In this document: in pieces, positions 54,182 through 63,559 of the stretch
Numbering within the stretch: position 1 is the stretch's first letter
How the letters are laid out: each line of letters opens with the position of its first letter
NCBI RefSeq assembly: GCF_008638305.1
Contig: NZ_VTPZ01000002.1
Coordinates: 1 to 64,000 of the forward strand
Reading direction: 5' to 3'
Length of the DNA stretch: 64,000 nt
Origin: Pseudomonas profundi
GTDB taxonomy: Bacteria > Pseudomonadota > Gammaproteobacteria > Pseudomonadales > Pseudomonadaceae
Translations under genes and position numbers: made by a program
The notes under the pieces: generated by a model
What the model saw: only the letters and a program-made list of their open reading frames with translations
Database searches by the model: none
Told to the model about the DNA's origin: nothing

Positions 54182-55063
54182 ATGGATGCAGATACGACAA
54201 GAACAAAACCTCTGTCGACGCGCGAGCAAGAGCCAATCCCACTGACTGCACGTGAATTGGATCAACAGTTCCCCGGCGTTCTGGATGGGATTTCGCTTTT
54301 GGGAGGTGGCGCGAATGTCATCCTGCAATTGGCGCGGCCCGGGGTAGGCTACGGCGTGCTGGAAAGCCGTGTAGAAAGCGGGCAGATATTCCGTCGTCCT
54401 CTCAAGCGAACGCGCACGACACTGACCTATCTCGCCGTAGCCCTGGCCGGTACGAACCAAGAAAAACAGGCGTACCGGCAAGCGGTTGATGAAGTGCATG
54501 CGCAGGTTTATTCAACACCGCAGTCACCTGTGCAATACAATGCCTTCAATCACGACCTGCAGTTATGGGTGGCGGCTTGCCTTTACTGGGGTTTTGCTGA
54601 CACCTGGCGTCAGTTGCGCGGCGAGCCCGATCCGGCAACGGCTGGCAGCTTTTATCAGCGTGCCGCTGCATTGGGGACCACACTTCAAGTACCACCGGAG
54701 CGTTGGCCGTCTGACCTTGCGGCTTATCAGACCTATTGGCAGCAAGCGTTGGCGCGGATCCATATCGATCCTCCGGTGCGCGCCTATTTGACCGACATTG
54801 CAGAGCTGAAATTTCTGCCCACAGTATTCAGTCGCAGCTTGGGGCCGCTGAATCGTTTCATTACTGCCGGCTTTCTTCCGCCTCAGGTGCGTGAGGAGAT
54901 GCACTTTACCTGGGGAGAAAAGCAGCAGAAAAAATTCGATAGACTCATATCGACTGTCGGACTTGTGAACCGCTGCCTGCCCCGGGTTATTCGTCAATTG
55001 CCTTTCCTCGTTGTGCTCTGGGATTTTCGTCGGCGTCTGCGCAATGGGGCACCGTTTATATGA
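54182..55063 (+). CDS. DUF2236 oxygenase MpaB-family protein
   Basis: The 293-residue helical protein matches the MpaB/latex clearing protein family (DUF2236). Features are SLLGGGANVILQLARPGVGYGV, RTRTTLTYLAVALAGT and NAFNHDLQLWVAACLYWG. Members bind haem b through a conserved His. The function of this one is unknown, and no SD is obvious before the ATG. Confidence 0.8.
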   Translation: MDADTTRTKPLSTREQEPIPLTARELDQQFPGVLDGISLLGGGANVILQLARPGVGYGVLESRVESGQIFRRPLKRTRTTLTYLAVALAGTNQEKQAYRQAVDEVHAQVYSTPQSPVQYNAFNHDLQLWVAACLYWGFADTWRQLRGEPDPATAGSFYQRAAALGTTLQVPPERWPSDLAAYQTYWQQALARIHIDPPVRAYLTDIAELKFLPTVFSRSLGPLNRFITAGFLPPQVREEMHFTWGEKQQKKFDRLISTVGLVNRCLPRVIRQLPFLVVLWDFRRRLRNGAPFI

Positions 55064-55264
55064 CGGGTAAGCCAACGACGGATGCCGTGTCAGGTCGTCC
55101 CACCGCTCTGCTTTCTATTCGTCATTCGCAGCGGGCAAGCAGGCTGGAACTCTAGAGACCTGACGCTAGACTCCAAATAATGAGACTGCTCACGTAAAGG
55201 ATTGTCTTCCGTTAATGCCGCAGTCTTTCAAGCTTACTAGCGCGGCGGCGAGGCGTGATGCGAC

Positions 55265-55750
55265 ATGACTATCTCAGCAAAAAACACGATTTGCCTCTGG
55301 TTCAACGGCGATGCCGAAGACGCGGCACGGTTTTATGCCGGTACTTTTCCCAACTCTTCCGTAGAGGCTGTTCATCGTGCGCCGGGCGATTTTCCTGCGG
55401 GTAAGGAAGGTGACGTTTTGACCGTTGAGTTCAGCGTCATGGGTATTCCTTGCCTGGGGCTCAACGGCGGGCCGGCGTTCAAGCACGACGAGGCGTTTTC
55501 GTTTCAAGTCGCTACAACTGATCAAGCCGAGACAGATCAGTACTGGAACGCCATCATCAACAACGGCGGCCAGGAGAGCGACTGCGGTTGGTGTAAAGAC
55601 AAGTGGGGGATTTCCTGGCAGATAACCCCTGTCGCCTTGACGCAAGCAATCACCAGCCCGGATCGAGCCGCCGCCAAGCGCGCCTTCGACGCAATGATGA
55701 CGATGCAAAAAATTGACATAGCGACGATCGAACAAGCATGCCGTGGCTGA
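55265..55750 (+). CDS. VOC-superfamily PhnB-like protein
   Basis: The 161-residue protein has the PhnB / 3-demethylubiquinone methyltransferase-like VOC fold: CLWFNGDAEDAARFYAGTFP, FSVMGIPCLGLNGGPAF and CGWCKDKWGISWQITP. Despite the family label it lacks methyltransferase motifs. Its activity is unknown. The 200 bases before it hold no gene. Confidence 0.83.
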   Translation: MTISAKNTICLWFNGDAEDAARFYAGTFPNSSVEAVHRAPGDFPAGKEGDVLTVEFSVMGIPCLGLNGGPAFKHDEAFSFQVATTDQAETDQYWNAIINNGGQESDCGWCKDKWGISWQITPVALTQAITSPDRAAAKRAFDAMMTMQKIDIATIEQACRG

Positions 55751-55863
55751 AGCTTGAGACTACCGGTGTGATGATGGGCGGCCCGTTGCTCAGTGGACGC
55801 GCACCGACGCAGCAGTAGAATAGGACTACACATCGCGCGGCGTCAGGCCCCTCTGGAGAGTAC

Positions 55864-56118
55864 ATGTCGGAAATCAAGTTCACGAAAGACGAGAAGGCAG
55901 TCATCGTTCACAAGGTTCAGCGCTACTTCACCGAAGAGCTCAAGCAAGAAATTGGTCAATTTGACGCGGAGTTTTTGCTCGACTTCTTCTCCGGAGAGGT
56001 TGGTGCATATTTTTATAATCGTGGGCTATCCGACGCTCAGTTAGTTCTGTCCAACAAGCTCGATGACTTATCCGAGTCGATCTGTGAACTTGAGCGTCCC
56101 ACGGAATTTCGGAAATAA
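55864..56118 (+). CDS. DUF2164 family protein
   Basis: The 84-residue protein matches DUF2164: VHKVQRYFTEELKQEIGQFD followed by FLLDFFSGEVGAYFYNRGL. GGAGAG lies upstream of the ATG. Function unknown. The 253 bases to the chemoreceptor gene hold only a weak 57-codon GTG frame that I do not accept. Confidence 0.83.
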   Translation: MSEIKFTKDEKAVIVHKVQRYFTEELKQEIGQFDAEFLLDFFSGEVGAYFYNRGLSDAQLVLSNKLDDLSESICELERPTEFRK

Positions 56119-56371
56119 GCATAGCAGTGCCGTTTGGGCGAACGGAGGAGATCGAAGGAGTCGACAGGGCCCGCCACACACGAGCGAAAGGCATTGCCGA
56201 ACCCTATGGTCATCCAGTGACTTGCGGGCCGTTAGCCGACTTGATTGCTCTAGAACGGCATTTCCGCCTAAAGCGTAAGGTTAATCCGCCGATACAGTGA
56301 ATGCTGGTATTAAACGGACTTTGCCTGGGTGGGCTTCCAGCTTCCCGAGTGCACTATCGCTGGAGTTGACT

Positions 56372-58018
56372 ATGTTCAAGCTGTTCCGCAATCTTGGCTT
56401 TCGCTGGAAGCTGACCCTGCCACTGGGTTTGCTGGTGGCGCTGTTCTGCGCGCTGGGTGGCGTTTCGTTCATCGCTGTGAAAGATCTTTCCGCCCGCCTT
56501 CAATTATTTTCTTCTGCCCTGCTACCGCAGGCGACCGCCCTGCTTGAAGCCGACCGGGACCTGTATCAGGCGCTCGTGGCCGAGCGCACGCTTGTGCAGC
56601 TTGCCGGTAACGGCAGCCAGCCGAGCCTGGAAGCCGAGCATCGCGAAAATATGCAACAGGCCTTCGACCGCGTGCAAGCCTTCGCCAGCACGACGGAATC
56701 GATGCAGGCCAGGGCGCTGGCGGACAGGTTCTCCCAAGCTTTTGACGCCTGGAAGCGTGGTAGTGAAGAGGTCGTTACCCTGGCGCGCAGCTCATCTTTT
56801 GCAGATAACGACCAGGCTCACGAGCTGAGCTTTGACACTTCATACGAGCGCTTCAGCGCGGCGCGCGAGCTGATCGATCAGATGACCCAGCAGGTCGATA
56901 GCCAATCCGCAGCAGAAGTCGCCGCAGCCGAAGCGGCCGTTGCGCGCGATACCGGCATCTTCAGTACGGTCGCGCTGGTCGGGCTGGTCATTTGCGCGTT
57001 GCTGATTGCCTTTCTGCCGGGCCTTATTCTCAAGCCATTGCTGGCGATCCTTGCACGCATTCGCGATATCGCTGATGGCGAAGGCGATCTGACCAAGCGT
57101 GTCGAGGTCACCTCTACTGACGAAATTGGCCAGCTCGGGCAGAGCGTTAATCTGTTCCTTGAACAGCTGCAGACACTGATCCAGCAGGTGGCCGACTCGA
57201 CCATGCAGGTCGCCTCGGCCTCGCAGCAGATGAGCACCATAGCCGTGACCCAGCAACAGCTGGTGAGCGAGCAGTATATGGCAATCGATCAGGTCAGCAC
57301 CGCAGCCACGGAGATGAGCGCGGCCATTCACGAAGTATCAGGCAACGCCCATAACACTGCCGAAGCCGCACGGCAGGCGGACAAACAGGGGCATACCGCA
57401 TCGGAGCTGGTCGGACACACCATGGGTGCGTTGCGCAGATTGGCCGGTGATGTAACCGAGGCCGCGGGCGTGATCAACCGTCTTGAGCAGGATAGCGAGC
57501 GGATCGGCGGCGTGCTGAGCGTAATCCAGGCGATTGCCGAGCAGACCAATCTGCTGGCGCTGAATGCCGCGATCGAGGCGGCCCGTGCGGGGGAGCAGGG
57601 CCGTGGTTTTGCGGTGGTGGCCGACGAGGTGCGGGCTCTAGCCGGTCGCACGCAGGCCTCCACGCAGGACATCCAGAAAATGATAGAAAGCCTGCAGGCA
57701 GGCAGTGCCCAGGCAGTCAGCGTGATGCAGCGCAGCGCAGCAGTAGCGGCCGGAAGCGTGGATCAGGCGGCAGGCACCGAGCGCGCGTTGGGTGACACGG
57801 CCCAGGCGGTAGTACGCATTAACGACATGGCTACGTAGATCGCCGCGGCCTGCGAAGAGCAGAGCCAGACCACCGAAGAAATCGCCCGGAACATTAGCGG
57901 CATCCGCGATCTATCGAACCAGGCTGCACAAAGCTCCGAAGAAAGCCGCGGCGCGAGCAAGTCTCTGGCGCGTCTGGCAGAGGGTCTGCAACAACAGGTA
58001 AGGCGGTTCAGAACCTGA
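56372..58018 (+). pseudogene. Methyl-accepting chemotaxis protein interrupted by an amber codon
   Basis: A chemoreceptor of 548 codons has an N-terminal helix, a periplasmic 4-helix sensor (to about residue 190), a second helix, a HAMP domain ([18 protein letters not shown]) and a signalling tip ([40 protein letters not shown]). Codon 489 (57836-57838) is TAG. The same frame then continues with IAAACEEQSQTTEEIARNIS to a TGA at 58016. CAG to TAG would restore the usual MATQIAAACEEQ sequence. As read, the product is 488 residues and lacks the last 59, including part of the methylation helix. TGGAG supports the start at 56372. Confidence 0.87.
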
Positions 58019-58120
58019 TCGCACCCCTGGTATCAGTTGAACATTCGTCGAACCCCGGTGGGCATGGATCCCGCTGCTATAATCGATTAACCGTTCAGCC
58101 AGCCAGGGTGTGAGAACATT

Positions 58121-58732
58121 ATGGTGGAAGCAAATAGTAGCCCTAAGGTCGATTCAAACCGAAGAACAAGTCCAGCGGCCTTTTTCCGTGGGTTCTTGCG
58201 GGAGCCGAGTCAGGTGGGTTCGGTTATCCCCAGTTCGCGATTCCTGGAGCAGCGAATCGTCGATGCTTCCAGACTTTCTACGGCCAAGCGGGTGGTTGAG
58301 CTAGGACCGGGTACCGGTGGCACCACGCGAACGTTTCTACAGCACCTTGCCCAGGATGCGCAGCTGCTTTCAATCGAACTAAGTCCTTACTTCCATGAAC
58401 TGCTTGGCGAGATCGCAGACCCGCGCTTCACCAATCACCTGGGCAGAGCCGAGGATCTCGCCGCGATCCTGGCGTTGCACGATATGGGGAAGCCAGATGT
58501 GATTATCTCCGGCATTCCCTTCTCGAAAATGCCGAAAGCGGTTGCTACCCGCGTTGCGCAGGCGGTGAAGGACAGCCTGGCCGAAAATGGGCGTTTCATT
58601 GCGTATCAGTTTCGCCGGGATGTAGCCTGGGTTACCGACCCGATCATGGGGGCGCCTGCTTCGTGTACGCTGGAACTACGGAATATCCCGCCGATGCGGG
58701 TTTATAGTTGGTTAAAGACTGCAAGTGGCTGA
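58121..58732 (+). CDS. SAM-dependent methyltransferase
   Basis: The 203-residue class I methyltransferase has the SAM motif VVELGPGTGGTTRTFLQHL near residue 65 and an acidic post-I residue in LSIELSPYF. The N-terminal FLREPSQVGSVIPSSRFL and later VIISGIPFSKMP resemble bacterial phospholipid N-methyltransferases and KsgA-like enzymes. Substrate unknown. The DJ-1-like gene follows 69 bases downstream. Confidence 0.82.
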   Translation: MVEANSSPKVDSNRRTSPAAFFRGFLREPSQVGSVIPSSRFLEQRIVDASRLSTAKRVVELGPGTGGTTRTFLQHLAQDAQLLSIELSPYFHELLGEIADPRFTNHLGRAEDLAAILALHDMGKPDVIISGIPFSKMPKAVATRVAQAVKDSLAENGRFIAYQFRRDVAWVTDPIMGAPASCTLELRNIPPMRVYSWLKTASG

Positions 58733-58801
58733 GCCGGTTACCACAGCGGATACGGGGGTTGTTCGGGGAGCCACAGGATCAGATCCTTTCAGGAGGCTTC
58801 C

Positions 58802-59377
58802 CTGAACGTCGGAATCTATATCTACGACAACGCAGAGGTCCTGGATTTTTCCGGTCCCTTCGAGGTGTTCTCGACGGCCAACCGGATTTCCGGCCCCACC
58901 GAGCCGTTCAAGGTGTTTTTGCTGGCCGAGGACACGAAACCTGTTATCGCCCGCGGTGGGTTTAGCGTCAATCCGGATTATGCGTTGGACCAGCATCCCG
59001 GTATTGATGTACTGATCATCGCTGGAGGGGTGCATGCCGACCAACTGATCAAGCCCGCCGTCATCGATTGGGTGGTGAAGCAGGCAGAGAGGGCGCGGAT
59101 TGTCGCTTCGGTATGTACCGGCGCCTTCATTCTCGCCGAGGCTGAATTGCTGTCAGGCCTGGACGTAACCACCCACTGGGAAGACCTTGCCGAGCTCGCC
59201 AGCCGATACCCTGAACTCAGGGTGGTAGAGGGCAGACGCTGGGTCGACACAGGCAGGTGCGTTACGTCGGGCGGTATCAGTGCAGGCATCGATATGAGCC
59301 TGCACCTTGTCTCCAGACTGGGCGGCATGGCGTTAGCCAAGCTAACTGCAAGTCAGATGGAGTTTGATTGGCCCTAG
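58802..59377 (+). CDS. DJ-1/PfpI family protein, apparent CTG start
   Basis: The 191-residue protein has the strand NVGIYIYDNAEVLDFSGPFE, the nucleophile Cys in ASVCTGAFILAEA and ATTHW-like VTTHWEDLAE, as in isonitrile hydratase-like DJ-1/PfpI proteins. The family begins M-NVGIYI. In this frame there is no ATG, GTG or TTG between the preceding in-frame stop at 58730 and residue 21. The codon at the expected Met is CTG, five bases after a perfect AGGAGG. A rare CTG start is the best reading. An internal ATG at 58865 would cut off the first strand. Confidence 0.75.
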   Translation: MNVGIYIYDNAEVLDFSGPFEVFSTANRISGPTEPFKVFLLAEDTKPVIARGGFSVNPDYALDQHPGIDVLIIAGGVHADQLIKPAVIDWVVKQAERARIVASVCTGAFILAEAELLSGLDVTTHWEDLAELASRYPELRVVEGRRWVDTGRCVTSGGISAGIDMSLHLVSRLGGMALAKLTASQMEFDWP

Positions 59378-59473
59378 GGTCAGCGCCAATACCAGCGCAG
59401 AGGCATGGTTTGCTGTCCCGTTGCGCAACGACAAGCGGCATGACGGTCCGCCTTGCGCAAGGTTCAGCTATGG

Positions 59474-59950
59474 CTATTCATCTACAGCGAAGGCATCCAC
59501 CGGCTTGTCGAAGGAAATAAACAGCACACAATCTTCCTCCGACTGGCAGGTTGCTACGTGGGGAAGCTCCGGCGGACCATAGGCGTAGGTCCCTGGCTCC
59601 ATCACCACAGGTTCCTGATTATCGTAATCCACCCTCATTTTACCGGACAGCAATATCATGCGTTCTGCGGAGGTGTGCCAGTGGTGCGGTGCAGTAGTGT
59701 CGCTGCGCAGGCGGAAGAGCACATCGGTGTTCTCCTTCCTGGGGTCGCCCTGCAGTACGGCCAGACCGCAAGAATCCGGCATAAAGGCGGGGCAAGGACC
59801 CCATTCAATGTCGGCACTCGCATGATCCCGAATAAAGGCTTGCTCATCTGCGGCAATCGACCAGCCGCCCGCCAGGAGCAGTGCGCTCATGATGCCTATT
59901 CGCACCGAGAGTCGGGTCATTGATTTTTCGGTCATTCGCAATGATTCCAT
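59474..59950 (-). CDS. Exported cupin-domain protein
   Basis: The 158-residue protein has a signal peptide (SVRIGIMSALLLAGGWSIAAD). The cupin part has PHHWHTSAERMILLSGKMRV (first metal motif with three His) and PGTYAYGPPELPHVATC. It should be periplasmic with unknown ligand. GAGGAGG seven bases upstream fixes the start at 59950. It is convergent with the DJ-1 gene and 96 bases apart. Confidence 0.83.
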   Translation of the reverse strand: MESLRMTEKSMTRLSVRIGIMSALLLAGGWSIAADEQAFIRDHASADIEWGPCPAFMPDSCGLAVLQGDPRKENTDVLFRLRSDTTAPHHWHTSAERMILLSGKMRVDYDNQEPVVMEPGTYAYGPPELPHVATCQSEEDCVLFISFDKPVDAFAVDE

Positions 59951-60254
59951 GATTGTTCCTCCTCTTTGTTAATGGACTCCCATAGTGGTCAAATGATTTC
60001 GGAAACCTCGAAACTGATTGGCGACAGGGCGATCAATGCCGGGCTCCGTATTAGCGAAAGTCATCGGCCAGATCGCTGTCACGCGATGCTTTCATCTCGT
60101 TTGCTTGGTACTGAAGGCCTTTGGTAGGCGCGTTTTGAGGGGCAGGGAGGAGGCAGGACGCTGTGATTTGTGGTGGGAAATGCGAAGGAAGGGGAGGAGT
60201 GATTGGGGCAGTGGCGGAATAGCTGAGTACATCAACCATTCCGCCCGAGCAGGG

Positions 60255-61436
60255 TCAGATCAGTTCAATCGCCACCGCAGTCGCTTCGCCGCCCCCGATG
60301 CATAGCGAGGCGATGCCGCGCTTGCCACCAGTTTTCTGCAGGGCGTTGATCAGCGTCACGATCAGGCGCGAACCGGTGGAGCCGACCGGGTGGCCCTGGG
60401 CACAGGCGCCGCCGTAAATGTTGACCTTGGCGTGATCAAGATTGTGCTCACGCATCGCCAGCATGGTCACCATGGCGAAGGCTTCGTTGATCTCGAACAG
60501 GTCCACATCATCCTTGCTCCAGCCAGTCTTGTTGAACAGGTTGCTCATGGCACCGATCGGGGCCAGCGTGAATTCGCTTGGATCCTGGCTCTGGGTCGCA
60601 TGGCCGACGACGCGGGCCAACGGCTTCAGGCCGCGACGCTCGGCTTCGGCGGCTGTCATCATGACCAGGGCGCTGGCGCCATCGGAAATCGAGCTGGCGT
60701 TGGCTGCGGTAACCGTGCCGTCCTTGCTGAACGCCGGACGCAGGCTCGGAATTTTCTCGATATTGGCATTGTGCGGTTGCTCGTCGTCCTTCACTACCAC
60801 CTCGCCCTTGCGGGTCTTGACCGTGACCGGGACGATTTCGCTGTCCAGCGAGCCATTCTCGATGGCAGTTTTGGCGCGCTTCAGCGATTCGATGGCATAG
60901 GCGTCCATATCTTCACGGCTCAGGCCGTTGCTGTCCGCGGTTTCCTGGGCGAAAGAGCCCATCAGCCGACCGGTGCGGGCATCTTCCAGACCGTCGAAGA
61001 ACATGTGGTCCTTGATCTCACCATGGCCCATGCGCAGGCCGTTGCGGGCTTTTTCGATGAGGTAGGGCGCGTTGGACATGCTTTCCATACCACCGACAAC
61101 CATGACCTCGTTGGTACCGGCCTTGAGTGCATCATGCGCGAGCATCACGGCTTTCATGCCGGAGCCGCAGAGCTTGTTGATAGTAGTACAGCCGGTGGAG
61201 GCGGGTAGGCCGGCATTCAGGCTGGCCTGGCGGGCCGGGCCCTGCTTTAGACCAGCGGGCAATACGCAGCCCATGATGACTTCCTGCACATCTGCGCCCT
61301 GAATGCCTGCTCGCGATACGGCTTCGCGGATGGCGAGTGCGCCGAGTTCTACTGCCGACACGCTGGCCAGACTGCCCTGAAAACCGCCCATGGGTGTGCG
61401 GACGCCACTGACAATAACAATGCTGTTATCAGACAT
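60255..61436 (-). CDS. Acetyl-CoA C-acyltransferase (thiolase)
   Basis: The 393-residue thiolase has the acyl-Cys in NKLCGSGMKAVMLAH near residue 89, the His in EINEAFAM, GGACAQGHPVGSTGSR and the second Cys in ASLCIGGGEATA. Whether it is biosynthetic (acetoacetyl-CoA) or beta-oxidation type is not decided by sequence alone. It is divergent from the fatty acyl-CoA ligase gene, which suggests shared fatty-acid context. Confidence 0.92.
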   Translation of the reverse strand: MSDNSIVIVSGVRTPMGGFQGSLASVSAVELGALAIREAVSRAGIQGADVQEVIMGCVLPAGLKQGPARQASLNAGLPASTGCTTINKLCGSGMKAVMLAHDALKAGTNEVMVVGGMESMSNAPYLIEKARNGLRMGHGEIKDHMFFDGLEDARTGRLMGSFAQETADSNGLSREDMDAYAIESLKRAKTAIENGSLDSEIVPVTVKTRKGEVVVKDDEQPHNANIEKIPSLRPAFSKDGTVTAANASSISDGASALVMMTAAEAERRGLKPLARVVGHATQSQDPSEFTLAPIGAMSNLFNKTGWSKDDVDLFEINEAFAMVTMLAMREHNLDHAKVNIYGGACAQGHPVGSTGSRLIVTLINALQKTGGKRGIASLCIGGGEATAVAIELI

Positions 61437-61512
61437 GCTCTACTCCTGGTATGTGACTGAGTCGGTTATTCAGCCGGGTTGAGGGCGCAGATTATACTCG
61501 GTTTTCGCAAGT

Positions 61513-61558
61513 TCATACTTTGGAACGATAGGTAGGCTGTGCTGACGTTGGCTATAGT
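61513..61558 (+). promoter_or_regulatory. Promoter motif upstream of acyl-CoA ligase, copy 1
   Basis: TCATACTTTGGA (61513-61524) is followed after 28 bases by TATAGT (61553-61558), a good -10 in the context TTGGCTATAGT. The same pair occurs before the DUF1329 gene at 63419-63462. The upstream word sits where an activator would bind. Confidence 0.55.
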
Positions 61559-61625
61559 CCGATGACTGGTAAGCTGCGACATTTGCCAAAACCTAACAAC
61601 TCAAAAAGAAAAAGCAGGCCATCCC

Positions 61626-63308
61626 ATGTTGAACACTCGCATTCTCAAGCCAACCGATAACGCCCACTCCACCCCGTTGTTGATCAAAAGTCTGCTGCTG
61701 TCCGGAAGCCGCTACGAGCGTAGCCAGGAAATTGTCTACCGGGATATCAGCCGGTATGATTACGCGACCTTCAATGAGCGGATCTGCCGCCTGGCCAACG
61801 CTTTGACTGCCGCCGGGGTCAAACCGGGCGATACGGTGGCGATGATGGATTGGGACAGTCACCGTTATCTCGAGTGCATGTTCGCCGTTCCCATGATTGG
61901 TGCTGTCCTGCACACGGTCAATATCCGTCTCTCGCCCGAGCAGATTCTCTACACCATGAACCACGCTGAAGATATCTTCGTGCTGGTTAACAGTGACTTT
62001 CTGCCTATCTATCAGGGCATTGAGAGCGGTCTTACTACCGTAGAGAAGACCATCCTGCTGACCGATGGCGATAGCAAAACAGCCAAAATGGCAGGTCTGG
62101 TAGGCGAGTACGAGGAGCTCCTGGCCGCCGCAGAGCCAAGCTATGAGTTCGAAGATTTCGACGAGAACTCCGTTGCGACCACCTTTTATACCACCGGCAC
62201 CACGGGCAACCCGAAAGGCGTGTACTTCACCCACCGTCAGCTCGTTCTGCACACTCTGACCCAGGCTGGCACCATGGGCGGGCTAGACAGCGTGCGCCTG
62301 TTTGGCAACCGCGACGTGTATATGCCGATCACGCCGATGTTCCACGTACATGCCTGGGGCATCCCCTATACCGCGACGTTGCTTGGCGTGAAGCAGGTCT
62401 ATCCCGGTCGTTACGAGCCAGAATTGCTGTGTCAGCTGATCAAGAACGAGAAGGTTACCTTCTCACATTGCGTGCCGACCATTTTGCAAATGCTGCTCAA
62501 TGCAGACACAGCCAAGGGTATGAGCTTCGATGGCATGAAGGTCATCATCGGCGGCAGCGCGCTGAACCATGGGCTGTATAAGGCGGCCACCGCGACGGGC
62601 ATGACCCTGTCGGCAGCCTATGGCATGTCCGAAACCTGCCCGTTGATCTCTGCCGGGTACATCAATCTTGAGCTTGAAGCGGGCACTCAGGAAGAACGTG
62701 AGACCTTCCGCTGCAAGGCCGGCGTGCCAGTGCCGCTGGTTGATGCACGCATCATGGACGCCCAGGGCAATTTTCTGCCTAAAGACGGCACTACCCAGGG
62801 TGAGCTTGTGCTGCGCGCTCCCTGGTTGACCCAGGGATATTTCCGCGAGCCGGAGAAGAGCGCTGAGCTGTGGCAGCACGGCTGGATGCATACGGGTGAC
62901 GTGGCGACCATCGACGAGATGGGCTTTATCGATATCCGCGACCGTATCAAGGACGTGATCAAGACTGGCGGTGAATGGATCTCTTCCCTTGAGCTTGAAG
63001 ACTTGATCAGCCTAAGCCCGGCGGTGAAAGAAGTGGCTGTGGTCGGTGTGCCTGATCCGCAATGGGACGAGCGGCCCTTTGCGTTGATTGTTCCCGCTGA
63101 AGGTCATGAGATGAACGCCCGGGTGTTGCGCGATCACTTGAAGAGTTATGTCGATGAAGGGCGCATCAACAAATGGGCAGTCCCCTCGCAGATCGCGACT
63201 GTTACCGAAATACCCAAAACCAGTGTAGGCAAGCTCGACAAAAAACGGATTCGTGTCGAGATCGGGCAGTGGCAGGAAAGCCAGGCGCCGTTCCTCTCCA
63301 CCATCTGA
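61626..63308 (+). CDS. Fatty acid--CoA ligase (AlkK-like)
   Basis: The 560-residue adenylate-forming enzyme has YTTGTTGNPKGVYFTH (P-loop), YGMSETCP, the adenylation Asp in WMHTGDVATIDEMG and the hinge RDRIKDVIKTGGEWISS, with C-terminal Lys in VGKLDKKRIR. It resembles the medium-chain acyl-CoA synthetase AlkK. It should activate fatty acids for beta-oxidation. It is followed by a DUF1329 gene with a shared promoter motif. Confidence 0.9.
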   Translation: MLNTRILKPTDNAHSTPLLIKSLLLSGSRYERSQEIVYRDISRYDYATFNERICRLANALTAAGVKPGDTVAMMDWDSHRYLECMFAVPMIGAVLHTVNIRLSPEQILYTMNHAEDIFVLVNSDFLPIYQGIESGLTTVEKTILLTDGDSKTAKMAGLVGEYEELLAAAEPSYEFEDFDENSVATTFYTTGTTGNPKGVYFTHRQLVLHTLTQAGTMGGLDSVRLFGNRDVYMPITPMFHVHAWGIPYTATLLGVKQVYPGRYEPELLCQLIKNEKVTFSHCVPTILQMLLNADTAKGMSFDGMKVIIGGSALNHGLYKAATATGMTLSAAYGMSETCPLISAGYINLELEAGTQEERETFRCKAGVPVPLVDARIMDAQGNFLPKDGTTQGELVLRAPWLTQGYFREPEKSAELWQHGWMHTGDVATIDEMGFIDIRDRIKDVIKTGGEWISSLELEDLISLSPAVKEVAVVGVPDPQWDERPFALIVPAEGHEMNARVLRDHLKSYVDEGRINKWAVPSQIATVTEIPKTSVGKLDKKRIRVEIGQWQESQAPFLSTI

Positions 63309-63418
63309 TCCATGTCGGCGGGTCTCACATTGGTGCCGGCCCGCCTCGATTCTCGCTTGCAGCCTTATCAGCGCATCTGGTTGTCGTGTTTGAGACAGGA
63401 TGCAAATCTGTACCAAAA

Positions 63419-63462
63419 TCATACTTTGGATTGATCCCGGATACCGGCGACTTGGTTATAGT
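63419..63462 (+). promoter_or_regulatory. Promoter motif upstream of the DUF1329 gene, copy 2
   Basis: TCATACTTTGGA (63419-63430) is followed after 26 bases by TATAGT (63457-63462) in the context TTGGTTATAGT. This matches the arrangement before the acyl-CoA ligase. The DUF1329 start is about 98 bases downstream of the -10. Confidence 0.55.
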
Positions 63463-63559
63463 TCGCCGCTGTATCCGTTCCGTGCTGCGCGTTATCAACG
63501 CGTCGACTGCGCCACCGTCAATACCTCAGGGTCTCCCTGATTCCGCTAGCAGAGAATTC

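Noticed and set aside
56127-56300. A 57-codon GTG frame before the chemoreceptor (contains GIAEPYGHPVTCGPLADLIA).
   Set aside because: No SD, no recognised family and strong overlap with likely promoter sequence. It may be a gene remnant but I cannot support it.
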